Part shown: piece by piece, positions 25,977 through 35,734 of the stretch
Numbering within the stretch: position 1 is the first letter of the stretch
Layout: every line of letters starts with the position of its first letter
NCBI RefSeq assembly: GCF_018860365.1
Contig: NZ_JAHKPO010000002.1
Location: 1 to 59,953 of the forward strand
Source: Arenibacter algicola
GTDB lineage: Bacteria > Bacteroidota > Bacteroidia > Flavobacteriales > Flavobacteriaceae
DNA: 59,953 nucleotides
Direction: 5' to 3'
The notes under the pieces: generated by a model
What the model saw: the letters and a program-made list of their open reading frames with translations, nothing else
Database searches by the model: none
What the model was told of the DNA's origin: nothing
Program-made: the position numbers and the translations under genes

Positions 25977-26929
25977 TGCCTCTTTAGTATAAATTCCACT
26001 TTATTCTCCCTAAGCTGTACCACATTCACGCTATCGGGCTTTTTGGTCAATTTCAGGTCCAAAACATTTTCGTGTTTGTCCCTTAGGTTGGAATAGTCGG
26101 CAGTAACCACAAAATCCGACACCACCAATTCCTTAATAGCACTTAAACGCCCCCTGCACAAAACCGAAACTATTTCTGGAAAAGTTCTTATCCCGACTCC
26201 TTCAGGTACATTGACAACCTCTACTGGAACCTTAAAAACCTTTTCAGAAAATTTAAATATTTTGGCCGATAGGGTTATATAATGATCGGAGTATTTGGTG
26301 TTTTTCAGCTTAGGCGGAAGAATCAGTTTTAATTTCTTCGAAATATCATTGGTCGTATGTGGCAGCACCAAAGTTTGAGTGGTAATTCCGGTCAAAGTAT
26401 CAATCTCCGTTTTAGGCCCCATTACGGTTATGGAATCTGGCAATAAAGTATAGTTCTTATCCATTAAATAGTTTTGCTCCAAATCTATAGTCACTTTAGG
26501 AAGTACTGGGACCTTTTTTTTGTAAAGCTTTTGGAAATTAAAAAACAAGGTATCCTTATCCATATCCTCGACCCTTATAAACTTTGAAAGCTGATTTTCT
26601 ATCTGACTTCTATAGGTTGAAGGGGAAACAAAATATTTGGAACCTTTTTTCTCCAATTCGGATAAGTCCACTTCCACAGTTTTGTTCTTGAAACCAAACA
26701 TCAAAAATTGAAACCCACTGGCCCTGAGCCTAACCTTTATGTTCCTTTTGGAAACACTATTTAGCAATAAGCTGTCCGGGGTACTACCATAGTGAATATC
26801 AAAAGTAGCATTATTGGTATATTGTTCTCCCAAATTGCTAATAAACCAAGCCAGACTGGAACATAACAGAAAGACAAGAAACAGTTTTACCTTTCTTTTA
26901 TTGAGTCCGTTTTTAATTTTATCTATCAA
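25973..26929 (-). CDS. YbbR-like domain protein
   Basis: A 318-residue protein with one N-terminal membrane segment (about 15-32, LFLVFLLCSSLAWFISNL) and a long extracytoplasmic region of beta strands. The closing part (VNVPEGVGIRTFPEIVSVLCRG) resembles the YbbR domain fold. In Firmicutes YbbR (CdaR) regulates the diadenylate cyclase CdaA; here no cyclase adjoins, and the link with coaE and a glycosyltransferase is the usual flavobacterial context. The gene lies 4 bases after the glycosyltransferase stop and overlaps coaE, so the three form one operon. Confidence 0.83.
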   Translation of the reverse strand: MIDKIKNGLNKRKVKLFLVFLLCSSLAWFISNLGEQYTNNATFDIHYGSTPDSLLLNSVSKRNIKVRLRASGFQFLMFGFKNKTVEVDLSELEKKGSKYFVSPSTYRSQIENQLSKFIRVEDMDKDTLFFNFQKLYKKKVPVLPKVTIDLEQNYLMDKNYTLLPDSITVMGPKTEIDTLTGITTQTLVLPHTTNDISKKLKLILPPKLKNTKYSDHYITLSAKIFKFSEKVFKVPVEVVNVPEGVGIRTFPEIVSVLCRGRLSAIKELVVSDFVVTADYSNLRDKHENVLDLKLTKKPDSVNVVQLRENKVEFILKRQ

Positions 26930-26933
26930 CTTA

Positions 26934-27941
26934 TTACTGAGTTTTAAAGAAAAGAGTAGGGAATAACTCCTCCGGTTTCTTATTGCTGAACGCTATTAGA
27001 ATCGAATTTTTAAAAAATCCAAAACCATATCCTACAAATTGGACCACCACTGCCATTAATGACAGCACAGCCACCTTAAAATTTTTATTGACCACTAAAG
27101 AATGTACAAAAAGTAAACCAAAATATAAGGCATAAATAGATATTGGCCACAAAACCCCTAAAACCAACAAGACAAGAGCCCCAACAAATCCGAAACAGAA
27201 CAAAGTAGGGAACCAATAAGTAATTTTGGCACTGTCTGGATGCCAATGATTTAAAATGGGCCTTACCATTCCAAATTTCTTGACCTGGGTATAAAATTTA
27301 TTCCAATCTATTCGCCGCTTATGGTATACATAGGCATCCTCTATCAATTTAGTTTCAAACCCCGCTTCCCATATTCTAAAGGTCAGGTCTGGATCTTCTC
27401 CTGGATGTATATTCCCATATCCACGGGTTTCTTCAAACGCTGCTTTAGATATTCCCATATTAAAGCTCCTGGGCTGAAATTTGCCTACAGCCCTCTTATT
27501 TCCCCGTATTCCACCAGTGGTGAACATAGAGGTCATGGCATAATTAATGGCCTTTTGCACATTGGTAAAGGAAGAATGTGCCGCATCTGGCCCCCCATAA
27601 CAATCCACATAATAGTTTGTCAAGGATTTTTCCACCACCGACAAATATTGGCTAGGAATTATACAATCGGAATCCAGCACTATAAAATAATTACCGCGGG
27701 CACGATTCATTCCATAATTTCGGGAATCACCAGGGCCAGAATTCTTCTTCTTTAAATACGTTATGGACAATTTATCCTTATACTTTTCCACAATACCTTC
27801 CGAACTTTCGGACGAACCGTCTTCCACGACAACCACCTCAAAAGATTTACCGTAGTCCTGTAACGACAGGCTTTCCAGCAATTCATTGATCTCATTGGGT
27901 CTGTTGTAAACCGGCACTATAAAAGAAAAGTATAAATCCAT
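26934..27941 (-). CDS. Family 2 glycosyltransferase, membrane-attached
   Basis: A 335-residue GT-A enzyme. The N terminus SFIVPVYNRPNEINELLESL and EVVVVEDGSS mark the nucleotide-sugar site; VLDSDCI supplies the DxD metal motif; EDPDLTFRIWEAG is the acceptor/catalytic block. Two or three hydrophobic segments between about 235 and 305 anchor it in the inner membrane. It probably adds a sugar to a lipid or envelope polymer; donor and acceptor are not known. It is first in the operon with YbbR and coaE. Confidence 0.88.
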   Translation of the reverse strand: MDLYFSFIVPVYNRPNEINELLESLSLQDYGKSFEVVVVEDGSSESSEGIVEKYKDKLSITYLKKKNSGPGDSRNYGMNRARGNYFIVLDSDCIIPSQYLSVVEKSLTNYYVDCYGGPDAAHSSFTNVQKAINYAMTSMFTTGGIRGNKRAVGKFQPRSFNMGISKAAFEETRGYGNIHPGEDPDLTFRIWEAGFETKLIEDAYVYHKRRIDWNKFYTQVKKFGMVRPILNHWHPDSAKITYWFPTLFCFGFVGALVLLVLGVLWPISIYALYFGLLFVHSLVVNKNFKVAVLSLMAVVVQFVGYGFGFFKNSILIAFSNKKPEELFPTLFFKTQ

Positions 27942-27967
27942 TGAGCTTTGCTATAAATTAAAAAGGT

Positions 27968-28003
27968 GAAACAAACGTACAGGCCTGCCTTCAGTCTTGT
28001 TTC
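27968..28003 (-). terminator. Possible terminator downstream of fabI
   Basis: GAAACAA (27968-27974) pairs with TTGTTTC (27997-28003) around a 22-base loop containing CAGGCCTG. On the minus strand it is followed by CACCTTTTT. The loop is large, so confidence is limited. The rest of 27942-28098 shows nothing distinct. Confidence 0.35.
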
Positions 28004-28098
28004 AACTGCATTAAGCTAATTTGAATAATATGTAGCCACGGAGTATAGCCAATATGAATGGGTTAGCTCAAAGGCATCCTACCAATATACCTACCGAG

Positions 28099-28911
28099 CT
28101 ATTCGGAAAATCTATCAATTACTTCCTGACTAACGCCTGTATTGGAAAAACCACCGTCATGAAACAAATTCTGCATGGTAACCTTTTTGGTCAAATCGGA
28201 AAAAAGGGTCACAGTATAGTCAGCACAATCCTGAGCTGTTGCATTACCCAAAGGCGACATCTTTTCTGCATAGGAAATAAAGCTGTCAAAACCTTTAACT
28301 CCTTGTCCCGCAGTTGTAGCTGTGGGGGATTGGGATATGGTATTCACCCTTACCTTCTTCTCCTTGCCAAAAAAGTATCCAAAACTACGGGCCACCGATT
28401 CCAAATAAGCTTTATTGTCGGCCATATCATTATAATCCGGAAAGGTACGTTGCGCAGCCATATAAGTCAAAGCCACGATACTCCCCCATTCGTTCATTGC
28501 ATCGGCCTTGTACAGGCTCTGCATTACTTTGTGAAAAGAAAGGGCGGATACATCCCAGCCTTTGGTTGTAAAATCATATTTCTCATCTGTATAGGCCCTG
28601 CCTTTACGAACGTTGACAGACATCCCTATGGCGTGCAAAACAAAATCTATTTTCCCTCCCAAAATCTCCATGGATTGTGTTACCAAATTATCCAAATCCT
28701 CTTCGCTTGTGGCATCGGCAGGAATAATCTTGGAACCCGTCTTTTTTGCAAGTTCATCTATCTGCCCCATACGCATAGCTATGGGTGCATTGGTAAGGAC
28801 AAAAGTACCGCCTTCGGCATGAATGGTCTCAGCAGTTTTCCAAGCTATGGAATTGGCATCGAGTGCCCCAAAAATTATCCCTTTTTTTCCTTTTAGTAAA
28901 TTAAACGACAT
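28099..28911 (-). CDS. fabI: Enoyl-ACP reductase (NADH) FabI
   Basis: FabI carries out the last reduction of each fatty-acid elongation cycle. The 270-residue protein has the atypical short-chain dehydrogenase N terminus GIIFGALDANSIAW, SIVALTYMAAQR with Tyr150, and the catalytic Tyr160 and Lys167 in DYNDMADNKAYLE with the Y-x6-K spacing typical of FabI (versus Y-x3-K in ordinary SDRs). VNTISQSPTATTAG follows. It is the classic target of triclosan-like inhibitors. A -7 box lies 30 bases upstream. It is transcribed alone. Confidence 0.96.
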   Translation of the reverse strand: MSFNLLKGKKGIIFGALDANSIAWKTAETIHAEGGTFVLTNAPIAMRMGQIDELAKKTGSKIIPADATSEEDLDNLVTQSMEILGGKIDFVLHAIGMSVNVRKGRAYTDEKYDFTTKGWDVSALSFHKVMQSLYKADAMNEWGSIVALTYMAAQRTFPDYNDMADNKAYLESVARSFGYFFGKEKKVRVNTISQSPTATTAGQGVKGFDSFISYAEKMSPLGNATAQDCADYTVTLFSDLTKKVTMQNLFHDGGFSNTGVSQEVIDRFSE

Positions 28912-28941
28912 AGTCTATTTTCTTTGTGAATTTTAGATCGT

Positions 28942-28949
28942 CAAAGATA
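28942..28949 (-). promoter_or_regulatory. Candidate -7 box for fabI
   Basis: Minus-strand TATCTTTG matches TAnnTTTG, 30 bases before the fabI ATG. The remaining gap up to 29125 shows no gene or clear hairpin. Confidence 0.4.
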
Positions 28950-29125
28950 TTAAAAATTAGTGGGTAGACCGCAGAAAGAACAAGGTAGAAAAGTTGGCAA
29001 CCCTGTTGACGGGGCTTCAAATTATTAGGGTTATAGGCGAAAAGCTATTAATGTTGTTACACACATAAATACTTATAAACACCACTAAACGGAATTCAGG
29101 ATTTCCCTATCCGCTTACACAAAGG

Positions 29126-30778
29126 TTAATCCAGTAACTGCCTGGCATGTGCCAAAGCCGATTCGGACAAGGTTTTCCCACCCAACATTTCTGCCAGCTC
29201 CACAACCCTCTCTTCCGAAGAAAGCCTTTTCATTTTGGTATTGGCCCCCATCAGTTCTTCTTCCTTGTATACCTTAAAATGATGTACACCTTTGGCTGCT
29301 ACCTGTGGTAAGTGGGTGATAGAAAATATCTGCATAGTATTGCTCATATCCTTCATAATATCTCCCATTTTATTGGAAATCTCTCCGGATACTCCCGTAT
29401 CTATCTCATCGAACATCATTGTAGGCAGCTGTTCGTATCTGGCCAAAATGGCCTTAATGGTCAACATAATCCTGGACAGTTCACCGCCCGAGGCCACCTT
29501 CTTAAGGTCACCATAAGCAGACCCCTTGTTCGCTGAAAACAAAAAGCTAAGATCATCCTTACCCGTGGGTTTAAACTCTTTGGCTGGCGAAATTTCAATT
29601 TTAAAGGTAGCACTTGCCATCCCTAAGTCGATCAAAGTTTCCTCCAATTGTTTTTTCAGCTCTGGAATAACCACCTTTCTTCTTTTACTTATGTTGGTAG
29701 CTTCAGTGTTCAAAGCAATTTCCAATTGATGCAACTCCTTCTTTTTACGGTCTATATCGGCAACAACATTCTCGGTTGCACTTACCTTCTCATCCAAGGC
29801 ATTCCTTATTTCTAACAATTCCGGAATTGTCTGGACCTTATGTTTCTTTAAAAGATCATAAAGCAATTGAAGTTTGGCGTTTACCTGCTCCAACAATTGT
29901 GGATCGGCCTCTACCTTATCATTTAGAATATTAAGTTCGTTGGTAATATCATCCAACTCAATAAACACCGATTTTACGCGCTCATTTATATCTGAATACT
30001 GGTGGCCAAAACTGGCCAACTTACTGGATACCTGTTTCAGCTCCGTAAGTAGGTTCACCAGCCCTATCTGCTCATCATTTAATAACTGTTGCCCATGGGA
30101 CAATTGCTCTAAAATAATTTCCACATTGTTAAGCTGTTCGTACTGCTCCTCCAATTCTTCCAATATTCCCTCTTTTAAAGGAGCCGAATTTAATTCCTGC
30201 AACAAAAAACTATTATACTCGTGTTCCTTGTTGGCACTATTCTGAAAATCCACAAGTTTTTGTAATTCCTTTTGTGTAGATTGATATAACAGCAACTTCG
30301 AAGAATAGGCTGTTAGCACTGGTCCATTATCGGCAAGGGCATCTATAACCTTCAGTTGAAAATCATTATCCGCAAGTCGTAACGTTTGATGCTGGGAATG
30401 TACATCTATCAATTGACCCCCCAATTGGGACAGAATATCCAAGGTAACCGGGGAGTCATTTATAAAAGCCCGGGATTTACCGCTAGGCAAAATCTCCCTT
30501 CTAATAATGGTCTTTGCCTCATAATCCAGGTCGTTATCCAAGAAAAATGATTCCAAACCATATTTGGAAATTTCAAATTCCGCCTCTACGATGCATTTAT
30601 CCTCCTTCTCCCTTAAGGAGGAAAGATCCGCCCTTTTACCCAACACCAAGGACAACCCACCTAATAAAATGGATTTACCGGCACCTGTTTCACCTGTTAT
30701 TACTGTAAAGCCATTGGTAAACTTAACGTTTAAATGGTCTATTAATGCGTAATTCTTTATGGAAAGATTTGTCAGCAA
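29126..30778 (-). CDS. recN: DNA repair protein RecN
   Basis: RecN is an SMC-like ATPase acting early at DNA double-strand breaks. In 550 residues it shows the N-terminal Walker A GETGAGKS (29-36), long coiled coils (about 155-360) and the C-terminal ABC signature VASGGELSRIML with Walker B MMFDEIDTGVSG and the D-loop/H-loop ITHLPQVAA. The start is TTG, giving LTNLSIKNYALID, the normal N terminus; no ATG is available nearby. It may be transcribed with porD-coaBC upstream (gap 123 bases). Confidence 0.96.
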   Translation of the reverse strand: MLTNLSIKNYALIDHLNVKFTNGFTVITGETGAGKSILLGGLSLVLGKRADLSSLREKEDKCIVEAEFEISKYGLESFFLDNDLDYEAKTIIRREILPSGKSRAFINDSPVTLDILSQLGGQLIDVHSQHQTLRLADNDFQLKVIDALADNGPVLTAYSSKLLLYQSTQKELQKLVDFQNSANKEHEYNSFLLQELNSAPLKEGILEELEEQYEQLNNVEIILEQLSHGQQLLNDEQIGLVNLLTELKQVSSKLASFGHQYSDINERVKSVFIELDDITNELNILNDKVEADPQLLEQVNAKLQLLYDLLKKHKVQTIPELLEIRNALDEKVSATENVVADIDRKKKELHQLEIALNTEATNISKRRKVVIPELKKQLEETLIDLGMASATFKIEISPAKEFKPTGKDDLSFLFSANKGSAYGDLKKVASGGELSRIMLTIKAILARYEQLPTMMFDEIDTGVSGEISNKMGDIMKDMSNTMQIFSITHLPQVAAKGVHHFKVYKEEELMGANTKMKRLSSEERVVELAEMLGGKTLSESALAHARQLLD

Positions 30779-30901
30779 AGTTTATTATCTAAGATTGCCG
30801 TAAAGATAATTTATATTGCTTTGGAAAAAAATGTGTGGTAAAAAAATTCTATTTACAAAATCCCGATGCGGGACCAAATAACATTGTACAAAGGAATCCG
30901 A

Positions 30902-31792
30902 TCAAAATTTTATTTCGTTCCAAGTGGACGAATATAGTGGGGCAATTTTGTTCAAAGTTTGCTTAAGCTGTACAATATCCACTTTGGGACCATCGGAAAA
31001 TACGTTTTGTATTTCTTCCGACTTTGCATCAAAAAAAGTTTGAATTAAAAAAGCGTTGGGATGCCTGCCTCCCATGGTCTCCAGCAAACGCATGGTACCT
31101 GCAACTACCTGCTTTCCTGTGCTGTTATTATCTGCCAGGACGTCCAATCCTTTTCTGTGGTAATTGTACATTGCTATTCTGTACTCTCGGTATGAATTGG
31201 ACAAAAGGTTGTCTACCAACTCAAACCTACTTCTTTGCCCAGATGTCTGTGTCCACCCAGAATAACCTGCACTTTGGGCCAAAGTAACAACTTGTTGTGC
31301 CTTTTTATAAAAATCGGTACCGCCCTCCAAAGAAAAAGTGTCCGCATCCAAGCCAAGAATAATGTAGGCATAGTAAGATACGACCCCTACCAAATTGGAA
31401 GTTATATTGTTTTCATTTAGGATCAAGGGCTGAAACTCTATATAATCAAAACTGAGCTGATTGTCCTTATAATTAAAAACAGGACTTTCATAGGAGGTAT
31501 TAAAAACAGGTCTTGACGATTGAATCTGAATATTCCCTTTAAATCTACTGGATTCATACTCCGTAATGGTAATGAACATTTGGGCGTTAACCCTTTCATT
31601 TTCCTTATAGACCCGATTGGACCATCTATTCTTATTTACAAAATCATTTAAGGAACGCTCCAGAGTCTTGAAAACTTGTTGATTGGTCTGCCCTACCTGA
31701 TCAGAATTTATAGTAACCACACAGTTTAACTCCTGAGCTCCCAAGGTTATAGAAGTTACAAAACAAATTATGGCTAAAAATAGATTACGCAT
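30902..31792 (-). CDS. porD: PorD-like type IX secretion protein (DUF4835)
   Basis: A 296-residue secreted protein of the DUF4835/PorD group linked to type IX secretion in Bacteroidota. The ATG at 31792 gives a signal peptide (RNLFLAIICFV to LGAQ); an ATG seven codons earlier would put a polar tail before it. The mature part begins ELNCVVTINSDQ and includes FDYIEFQPLILNENNI and the conserved tyrosine/aspartate segment SYYAYIILGLDADTFS. Its ATG overlaps the coaBC stop (ATGCGTAA), so translation is coupled. The precise role in secretion is not settled. Confidence 0.85.
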   Translation of the reverse strand: MRNLFLAIICFVTSITLGAQELNCVVTINSDQVGQTNQQVFKTLERSLNDFVNKNRWSNRVYKENERVNAQMFITITEYESSRFKGNIQIQSSRPVFNTSYESPVFNYKDNQLSFDYIEFQPLILNENNITSNLVGVVSYYAYIILGLDADTFSLEGGTDFYKKAQQVVTLAQSAGYSGWTQTSGQRSRFELVDNLLSNSYREYRIAMYNYHRKGLDVLADNNSTGKQVVAGTMRLLETMGGRHPNAFLIQTFFDAKSEEIQNVFSDGPKVDIVQLKQTLNKIAPLYSSTWNEIKF

Positions 31793-32990
31793 GGATCCTG
31801 TTGGTGATTTCATTTAAAATATCCGAGGCCACCTCTGCCTTGGTTTTTAACTCAAACGTTTTAATATCCAAATTCTTATCTATGAACGATATTTTATTGG
31901 TCAATTTTCCAAAACCCGCACCACTATCGTTCATGGAATTTAAGACAATAGCGTCCAAATTTTTCCGTTTTAATTTTCCTATGGCGTTTTCAACCTCATT
32001 TTCTGTTTCCAGGGCAAAACCAACCAGAAACTGATCCTTCTTCATTTCTCCCAAGGAAAAAAGAATATCCTTGTTCTTTACCAAAGTGATGGTAAATTCC
32101 TCTGCCGATTTCTTTATTTTCTGTTCGGCCACTAATTTAGGCCTGTAATCAGCCACCGCAGCAGCGCAAATAACGATATCCATTTCCGGGTACAAGGCAA
32201 CCGTTGCCTTATACATTTCATCGGCCGAAGTTACTTTAACAAGATCTATCTGGGAATGTTGCAGTGTTAAATGGGACGGCCCGGACACCAAATATACCTT
32301 AGCCCCAAGTTTGGCTGCATTTTTGGCCAACTCATACCCCATTAAACCCGATGAGTGATTTCCAATAAACCTAACCGGATCAATGGCCTCATAGGTGGGA
32401 CCGGCCGTTATCAATACTTTCTTATTTCTTAGAGGCAGCCCTTTACCCATGTGATCATTGAGGAAATCCACAATATCCTCGGGTTCGGCCATGCGGCCCT
32501 CCCCTATTAATCCACTGGCCAACTCTCCTGATGTAGCCGGAATCATTACATTCCCAAAAGATAATAGCTTTTTAAAGGTTGCTGTAGTGGAAGGATGTTT
32601 ATACATGTCCAAGTCCATCGCCGGAGCAAAGTAAACAGGGCATTTTGCCGAGAGATAAGTGGCCATCAACAAATTATCGCAGGTACCGTTGGCCATTTTG
32701 GACAGGGTATTGGCCGTAGCTGGGGCAATAAGAACTATGTCTGCCCAAAGTCCCAGTTCTACATGATTGTTCCAGGAAACTGTTCCGTTTTCCTCATCTA
32801 CAAAGGAAGATAGTACGGCATTCTTGGACAGGGTAGCCAAGGTTAAGGGAGAAACAAAAGAGCTGGCGCTTTCCGTTAAAACAACTTTAACGTTAGCGCC
32901 AGCTTTAATAAGTAAACGAACTAAAAAGGTGGTTTTATAAGCAGCTATACCCCCAGTAATGCCCAAAAGTATATTCTTACCGCCCAACAT
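31785..32990 (-). CDS. coaBC: CoaBC, phosphopantothenoylcysteine synthetase/decarboxylase
   Basis: The bifunctional enzyme ligates cysteine to 4'-phosphopantothenate (CoaB) and decarboxylates the product (CoaC, FMN). Of 401 residues, about 1-180 are CoaC: ILLGITGGIAAYK and the catalytic His76 in NHVELG. From about 188 (VLITAGPTYEAIDPVRFIGN) is CoaB. Two usual CoaC residues differ: the Asn of the PxMNxxMW motif is Asp126 (PAMDLDMY) and the essential Cys of the substrate flap is Ser159 (GELASGL). Both CoaC and CoaB frames are otherwise intact, and the gene lies between omega and porD, the usual flavobacterial order. Confidence 0.93.
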   Translation of the reverse strand: MLGGKNILLGITGGIAAYKTTFLVRLLIKAGANVKVVLTESASSFVSPLTLATLSKNAVLSSFVDEENGTVSWNNHVELGLWADIVLIAPATANTLSKMANGTCDNLLMATYLSAKCPVYFAPAMDLDMYKHPSTTATFKKLLSFGNVMIPATSGELASGLIGEGRMAEPEDIVDFLNDHMGKGLPLRNKKVLITAGPTYEAIDPVRFIGNHSSGLMGYELAKNAAKLGAKVYLVSGPSHLTLQHSQIDLVKVTSADEMYKATVALYPEMDIVICAAAVADYRPKLVAEQKIKKSAEEFTITLVKNKDILFSLGEMKKDQFLVGFALETENEVENAIGKLKRKNLDAIVLNSMNDSGAGFGKLTNKISFIDKNLDIKTFELKTKAEVASDILNEITNRIHA

Positions 32991-32993
32991 CCT

Positions 32994-33326
32994 TTAAGCG
33001 TCTTTCTCTGTATTCCTGTGATAAATTTTATCATCCAACCACTCCTTTACCGCCAATGCATGGGGCTTGGGCAATTTTTCGTAGAATTTAGAAACCTCGA
33101 TCTGTTCCTTGTTTTCAAAAACTTCCTCCAAACTATCACTGTAGGTAGCAAACTCTTCCAACTTCTCCAAAAGCTCTTTTTTAATTTCAGAATTAATCTG
33201 AACAGCTCTTTTGGCAGTTATGGAAATAGCCTCATAGATATTCCCAGTCTTGGCATCGAAATCATTTTTATTGATCGTCACCGTAGAAACAGGAGCCTTC
33301 GAGTTTTTTAAATCGTTCATATTCAT
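32994..33326 (-). CDS. rpoZ: RNA polymerase omega subunit (Rpb6-like)
   Basis: A small 110-residue protein of the omega/Rpb6 family that helps RNA polymerase assemble around beta'. It fits the Bacteroidota version: NKNDFDAKTGNIYEAISITAKRA matches the core omega helix, followed by EINSEIK-like INSEIKKELLEKL. The C-terminal half is longer than in E. coli and acidic. A second ATG lies two codons in and could be the true start. The gene is 3 bases before coaBC and 13 bases after bamD, in one operon. Confidence 0.85.
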   Translation of the reverse strand: MNMNDLKNSKAPVSTVTINKNDFDAKTGNIYEAISITAKRAVQINSEIKKELLEKLEEFATYSDSLEEVFENKEQIEVSKFYEKLPKPHALAVKEWLDDKIYHRNTEKDA

Positions 33327-33339
33327 ATCAAATCGTATT

Positions 33340-34149
33340 TTATTTGGAATAAATTTCTAATTCTTTTTCAACCTTTTCCAAGGTCTTATTTGCATCCTTA
33401 AGATACTTGGACTCCGGGAAATATTTTTTGAAAGTCAGATAAGCCGCTTTGGCATCATTCAATCGAGATTTTTTAAGATAATCGAAGCTGTTAAGCGCTA
33501 AATTGGTTGACGCATCAAACTTATAATATAGGGCATCTTCGCGATAAACGGAACCCGGGTTGTCTGAAATAAAGTTGTCAAAAGCGGTAACCGCGGGAGT
33601 TAAAAAGGTATAATCAAATTCCCCAATAGTATTGAACTGCTTTGCTATCTCGTAGGATTTACGCTCTTTCTTGGTCGTCAATTCCTTGGCCATGATATTG
33701 GCTTCTACTAAAAATTCGGATTCTGGGTAGGTATTGATGAAGTTTTGCAACTTTATCAAGGCCTTGTCCGTATCCGTTTGGTCCAAAGAGTATTTAGGGG
33801 AAAGCTTGTAATAACTTTTAGCTCCATAAAAGCCAGCCTCTACAGCCTTATCACTTTTAGGATATGATTTTAGGAACCTTTCAAACTGGTAACCTGCCAT
33901 ATTATAGTCCTTGGTCTGAAAATAAGAATCTGCAAGAAAGTACATAACACGTTCTCCTTGTGGCTTACCTATATACTTTGGCGCTATCTGTTCCAACAAT
34001 CGGTTGGCCCTTTTAAAATCACCGGCATCATAAAATTTTTCAGCCAAATCATATTTGGCCTTAACATCTTCATTTTTAAGTACCTTTTGGTACTCACTAC
34101 AAGAGCTAAGGATGACAAGCAATAATAAAAAGGAAAATAGACGCTTCAT
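33340..34149 (-). CDS. bamD: Outer-membrane assembly lipoprotein BamD
   Basis: BamD is the TPR lipoprotein of the BAM complex that inserts beta-barrels into the outer membrane. The chosen ATG (34149) gives a signal peptide ending VILSSC (Cys17); another ATG four codons upstream would crowd the -7 box at 34166-34173. The mature protein has repeated TPR units: YDLAEKFYDAGDFKRANRLL, YFLADSYFQTKDYNMAGYQF and SEFLVEANIMAKEL. Length (269) is typical. It leads the operon bamD, rpoZ, coaBC, porD, possibly recN. Confidence 0.93.
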   Translation of the reverse strand: MKRLFSFLLLLVILSSCSEYQKVLKNEDVKAKYDLAEKFYDAGDFKRANRLLEQIAPKYIGKPQGERVMYFLADSYFQTKDYNMAGYQFERFLKSYPKSDKAVEAGFYGAKSYYKLSPKYSLDQTDTDKALIKLQNFINTYPESEFLVEANIMAKELTTKKERKSYEIAKQFNTIGEFDYTFLTPAVTAFDNFISDNPGSVYREDALYYKFDASTNLALNSFDYLKKSRLNDAKAAYLTFKKYFPESKYLKDANKTLEKVEKELEIYSK

Positions 34150-34165
34150 TTTTAAAAACATTTTG

Positions 34166-34173
34166 CAAAATTA
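34166..34173 (-). promoter_or_regulatory. Candidate -7 box for the bamD operon
   Basis: Minus-strand TAATTTTG matches TAnnTTTG, 16 bases before the preferred bamD ATG. This position supports the later of the two possible bamD starts. Confidence 0.45.
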
Positions 34174-34302
34174 AGGATTCTAAACGGATATAAAAAACAT
34201 TTTTATCACGCTAAAATAGCCCGCCTCTTTACCAACTACAACATTTTTATGCAAGTTTTAACTTTGTTGGTAAAAAATCCAATAATAGATAGTTGTTTTT
34301 TA

Positions 34303-35193
34303 CTAAACAACCGTCTTTAGCAAGGTGTTCAAAAAGCTCTTAATGGTTTTTTTAAGGGTTGCAGTGGCCTCTACCAATGGCAACCTTACAACTGCAGTTC
34401 CCAGGCCAACAGCTTCCAACAAAGCCTTGATACCCGCGGGATTACCTTCTTTAAAAATTAAATCCATACCGTCCTGAATGGCATAGTGCAACGCAAAGGC
34501 CTCCTTGACCCTGCCTGCCAGCCCAAAACGTATCATCTGGGAAAATTCTGAAGGAAGTCCCTGTCCTAAAACAGAAATTACCCCGGAACCACCGGCCAAT
34601 ACCGTAGAAAGTGCGGTAAAATCATCTCCGGAAATCACCATAAAATCTGCAGGTTTATCCTTTATGGTTCGCATTATTTGAACCATATCGCCGCAGGCCT
34701 CCTTGATACCCACAATATTGTTAAAATCATTGGCCAATCTCAAAACAGTCTCAGGAAGCATATTACTCCCTGTCCTACCAGGTACATTGTACAATATGAT
34801 AGGCTTGGGAGAGGCCAAGGAAATGGCTTTAAAATGCTGATATATCCCCTCTTGTGTAGGTCTATTATAATATGGTGAAACCGATAAAATGGCCACAAAA
34901 TCCTTTAGATCGGTTTCTTGCAGTTCTTCAACAACAGCCGCAGTGTTGTTACTTCCTATGCCCAAAACCAATGGAAGCCTACCTGCATTGGCATCCACAA
35001 TAGTATCTATAACCAGTTGTTTTTCTTTTTTGGACAACACAACAGACTCCCCGGTAGTTCCCAAAACAACCAAATAATCTATTCCACCATCCACACAATA
35101 ATTTACGATTTTTGCCAAAGCTATCGTATCTATAGAAAAATCCTCCTTAAAAGGAGTCACCAGGGCAACACCCGTTCCAACTAACTGTTCCAT
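34303..35193 (-). CDS. dapA: 4-hydroxy-tetrahydrodipicolinate synthase
   Basis: DapA condenses pyruvate with aspartate semialdehyde, opening the branch to meso-diaminopimelate and lysine. The 296-residue TIM barrel has the GTTGES substrate loop (45-50), Tyr135 in [10 protein letters not shown] and the Schiff-base lysine Lys164 in GIKEACGD. The ATG overlaps the stop of the gene before it by one base, so the two are coupled. A second enzyme of the same pathway, dapF, lies at 57626. A weak dyad, GTTGTTT/AAACAAC, covers its stop codon. Confidence 0.97.
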   Translation of the reverse strand: MEQLVGTGVALVTPFKEDFSIDTIALAKIVNYCVDGGIDYLVVLGTTGESVVLSKKEKQLVIDTIVDANAGRLPLVLGIGSNNTAAVVEELQETDLKDFVAILSVSPYYNRPTQEGIYQHFKAISLASPKPIILYNVPGRTGSNMLPETVLRLANDFNNIVGIKEACGDMVQIMRTIKDKPADFMVISGDDFTALSTVLAGGSGVISVLGQGLPSEFSQMIRFGLAGRVKEAFALHYAIQDGMDLIFKEGNPAGIKALLEAVGLGTAVVRLPLVEATATLKKTIKSFLNTLLKTVV

Positions 35194-35729
35194 TATTTAA
35201 TCTCATTTAAAACCCTCAAATATTTCCGTAACTCCTTTTTAAAAGTTTGGAAATCCTTGATGGGAGTATTCAATATCAAATCATTTAAATTTTTATCCAC
35301 ACCACCAAAACCCACCTTTAGCCTCGCTTTGGTCTTTAACGTCATTAACTGCAATAATAATTTTTCATCCGTATAATAATTAACCAAAAGGTCATATTCC
35401 CTATTTAAAAACTCCAAGGCATAGCTGTTTTCAATATTCGCTTTCCACCCCAAATCCTTGTCGGAAAAAACTGGGGTTGAATAAGGGGAGTTTTTATCAT
35501 AAAATTTCTTGTACCCAATTATTTTTACAGAATTGGGCCTTAGGGAAAATTCATCCACAAACTCATAAAAAGCATTGGCATTTTCAAACGCGTCCAAATC
35601 AACAATACAACCAACAGAACTTATACCCTTAACCCGATCAATAGTTTCAGGAGGAGCATTCAACCCCCTCTGTAAATACTTTTTACCGGCTCTAAATTTA
35701 ATTTTTTCCTTAAGCGTTTTTAAAAACAT
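35193..35729 (-). CDS. DUF6913-like conserved protein
   Basis: A 178-residue cytoplasmic protein of a family usually found next to dapA in Flavobacteriaceae; I place it in DUF6913 from memory. It begins with a basic stretch ([17 protein letters not shown]), then [19 protein letters not shown] and [10 protein letters not shown], then the block [17 protein letters not shown]. There are no membrane segments and no known catalytic motif. The function is unknown. It is the first gene of the unit with dapA and starts next to the 35735-35762 dyad, so this site may control both genes. Confidence 0.75.
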   Translation of the reverse strand: MFLKTLKEKIKFRAGKKYLQRGLNAPPETIDRVKGISSVGCIVDLDAFENANAFYEFVDEFSLRPNSVKIIGYKKFYDKNSPYSTPVFSDKDLGWKANIENSYALEFLNREYDLLVNYYTDEKLLLQLMTLKTKARLKVGFGGVDKNLNDLILNTPIKDFQTFKKELRKYLRVLNEIK

Positions 35730-35734
35730 GTATT

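Noticed and set aside
28054..28896. Long open frame (280 codons) on the plus strand opposite fabI
   Set aside because: It lies fully antisense to a well-supported fabI, has cysteine-rich low-complexity composition and no recognisable motif.
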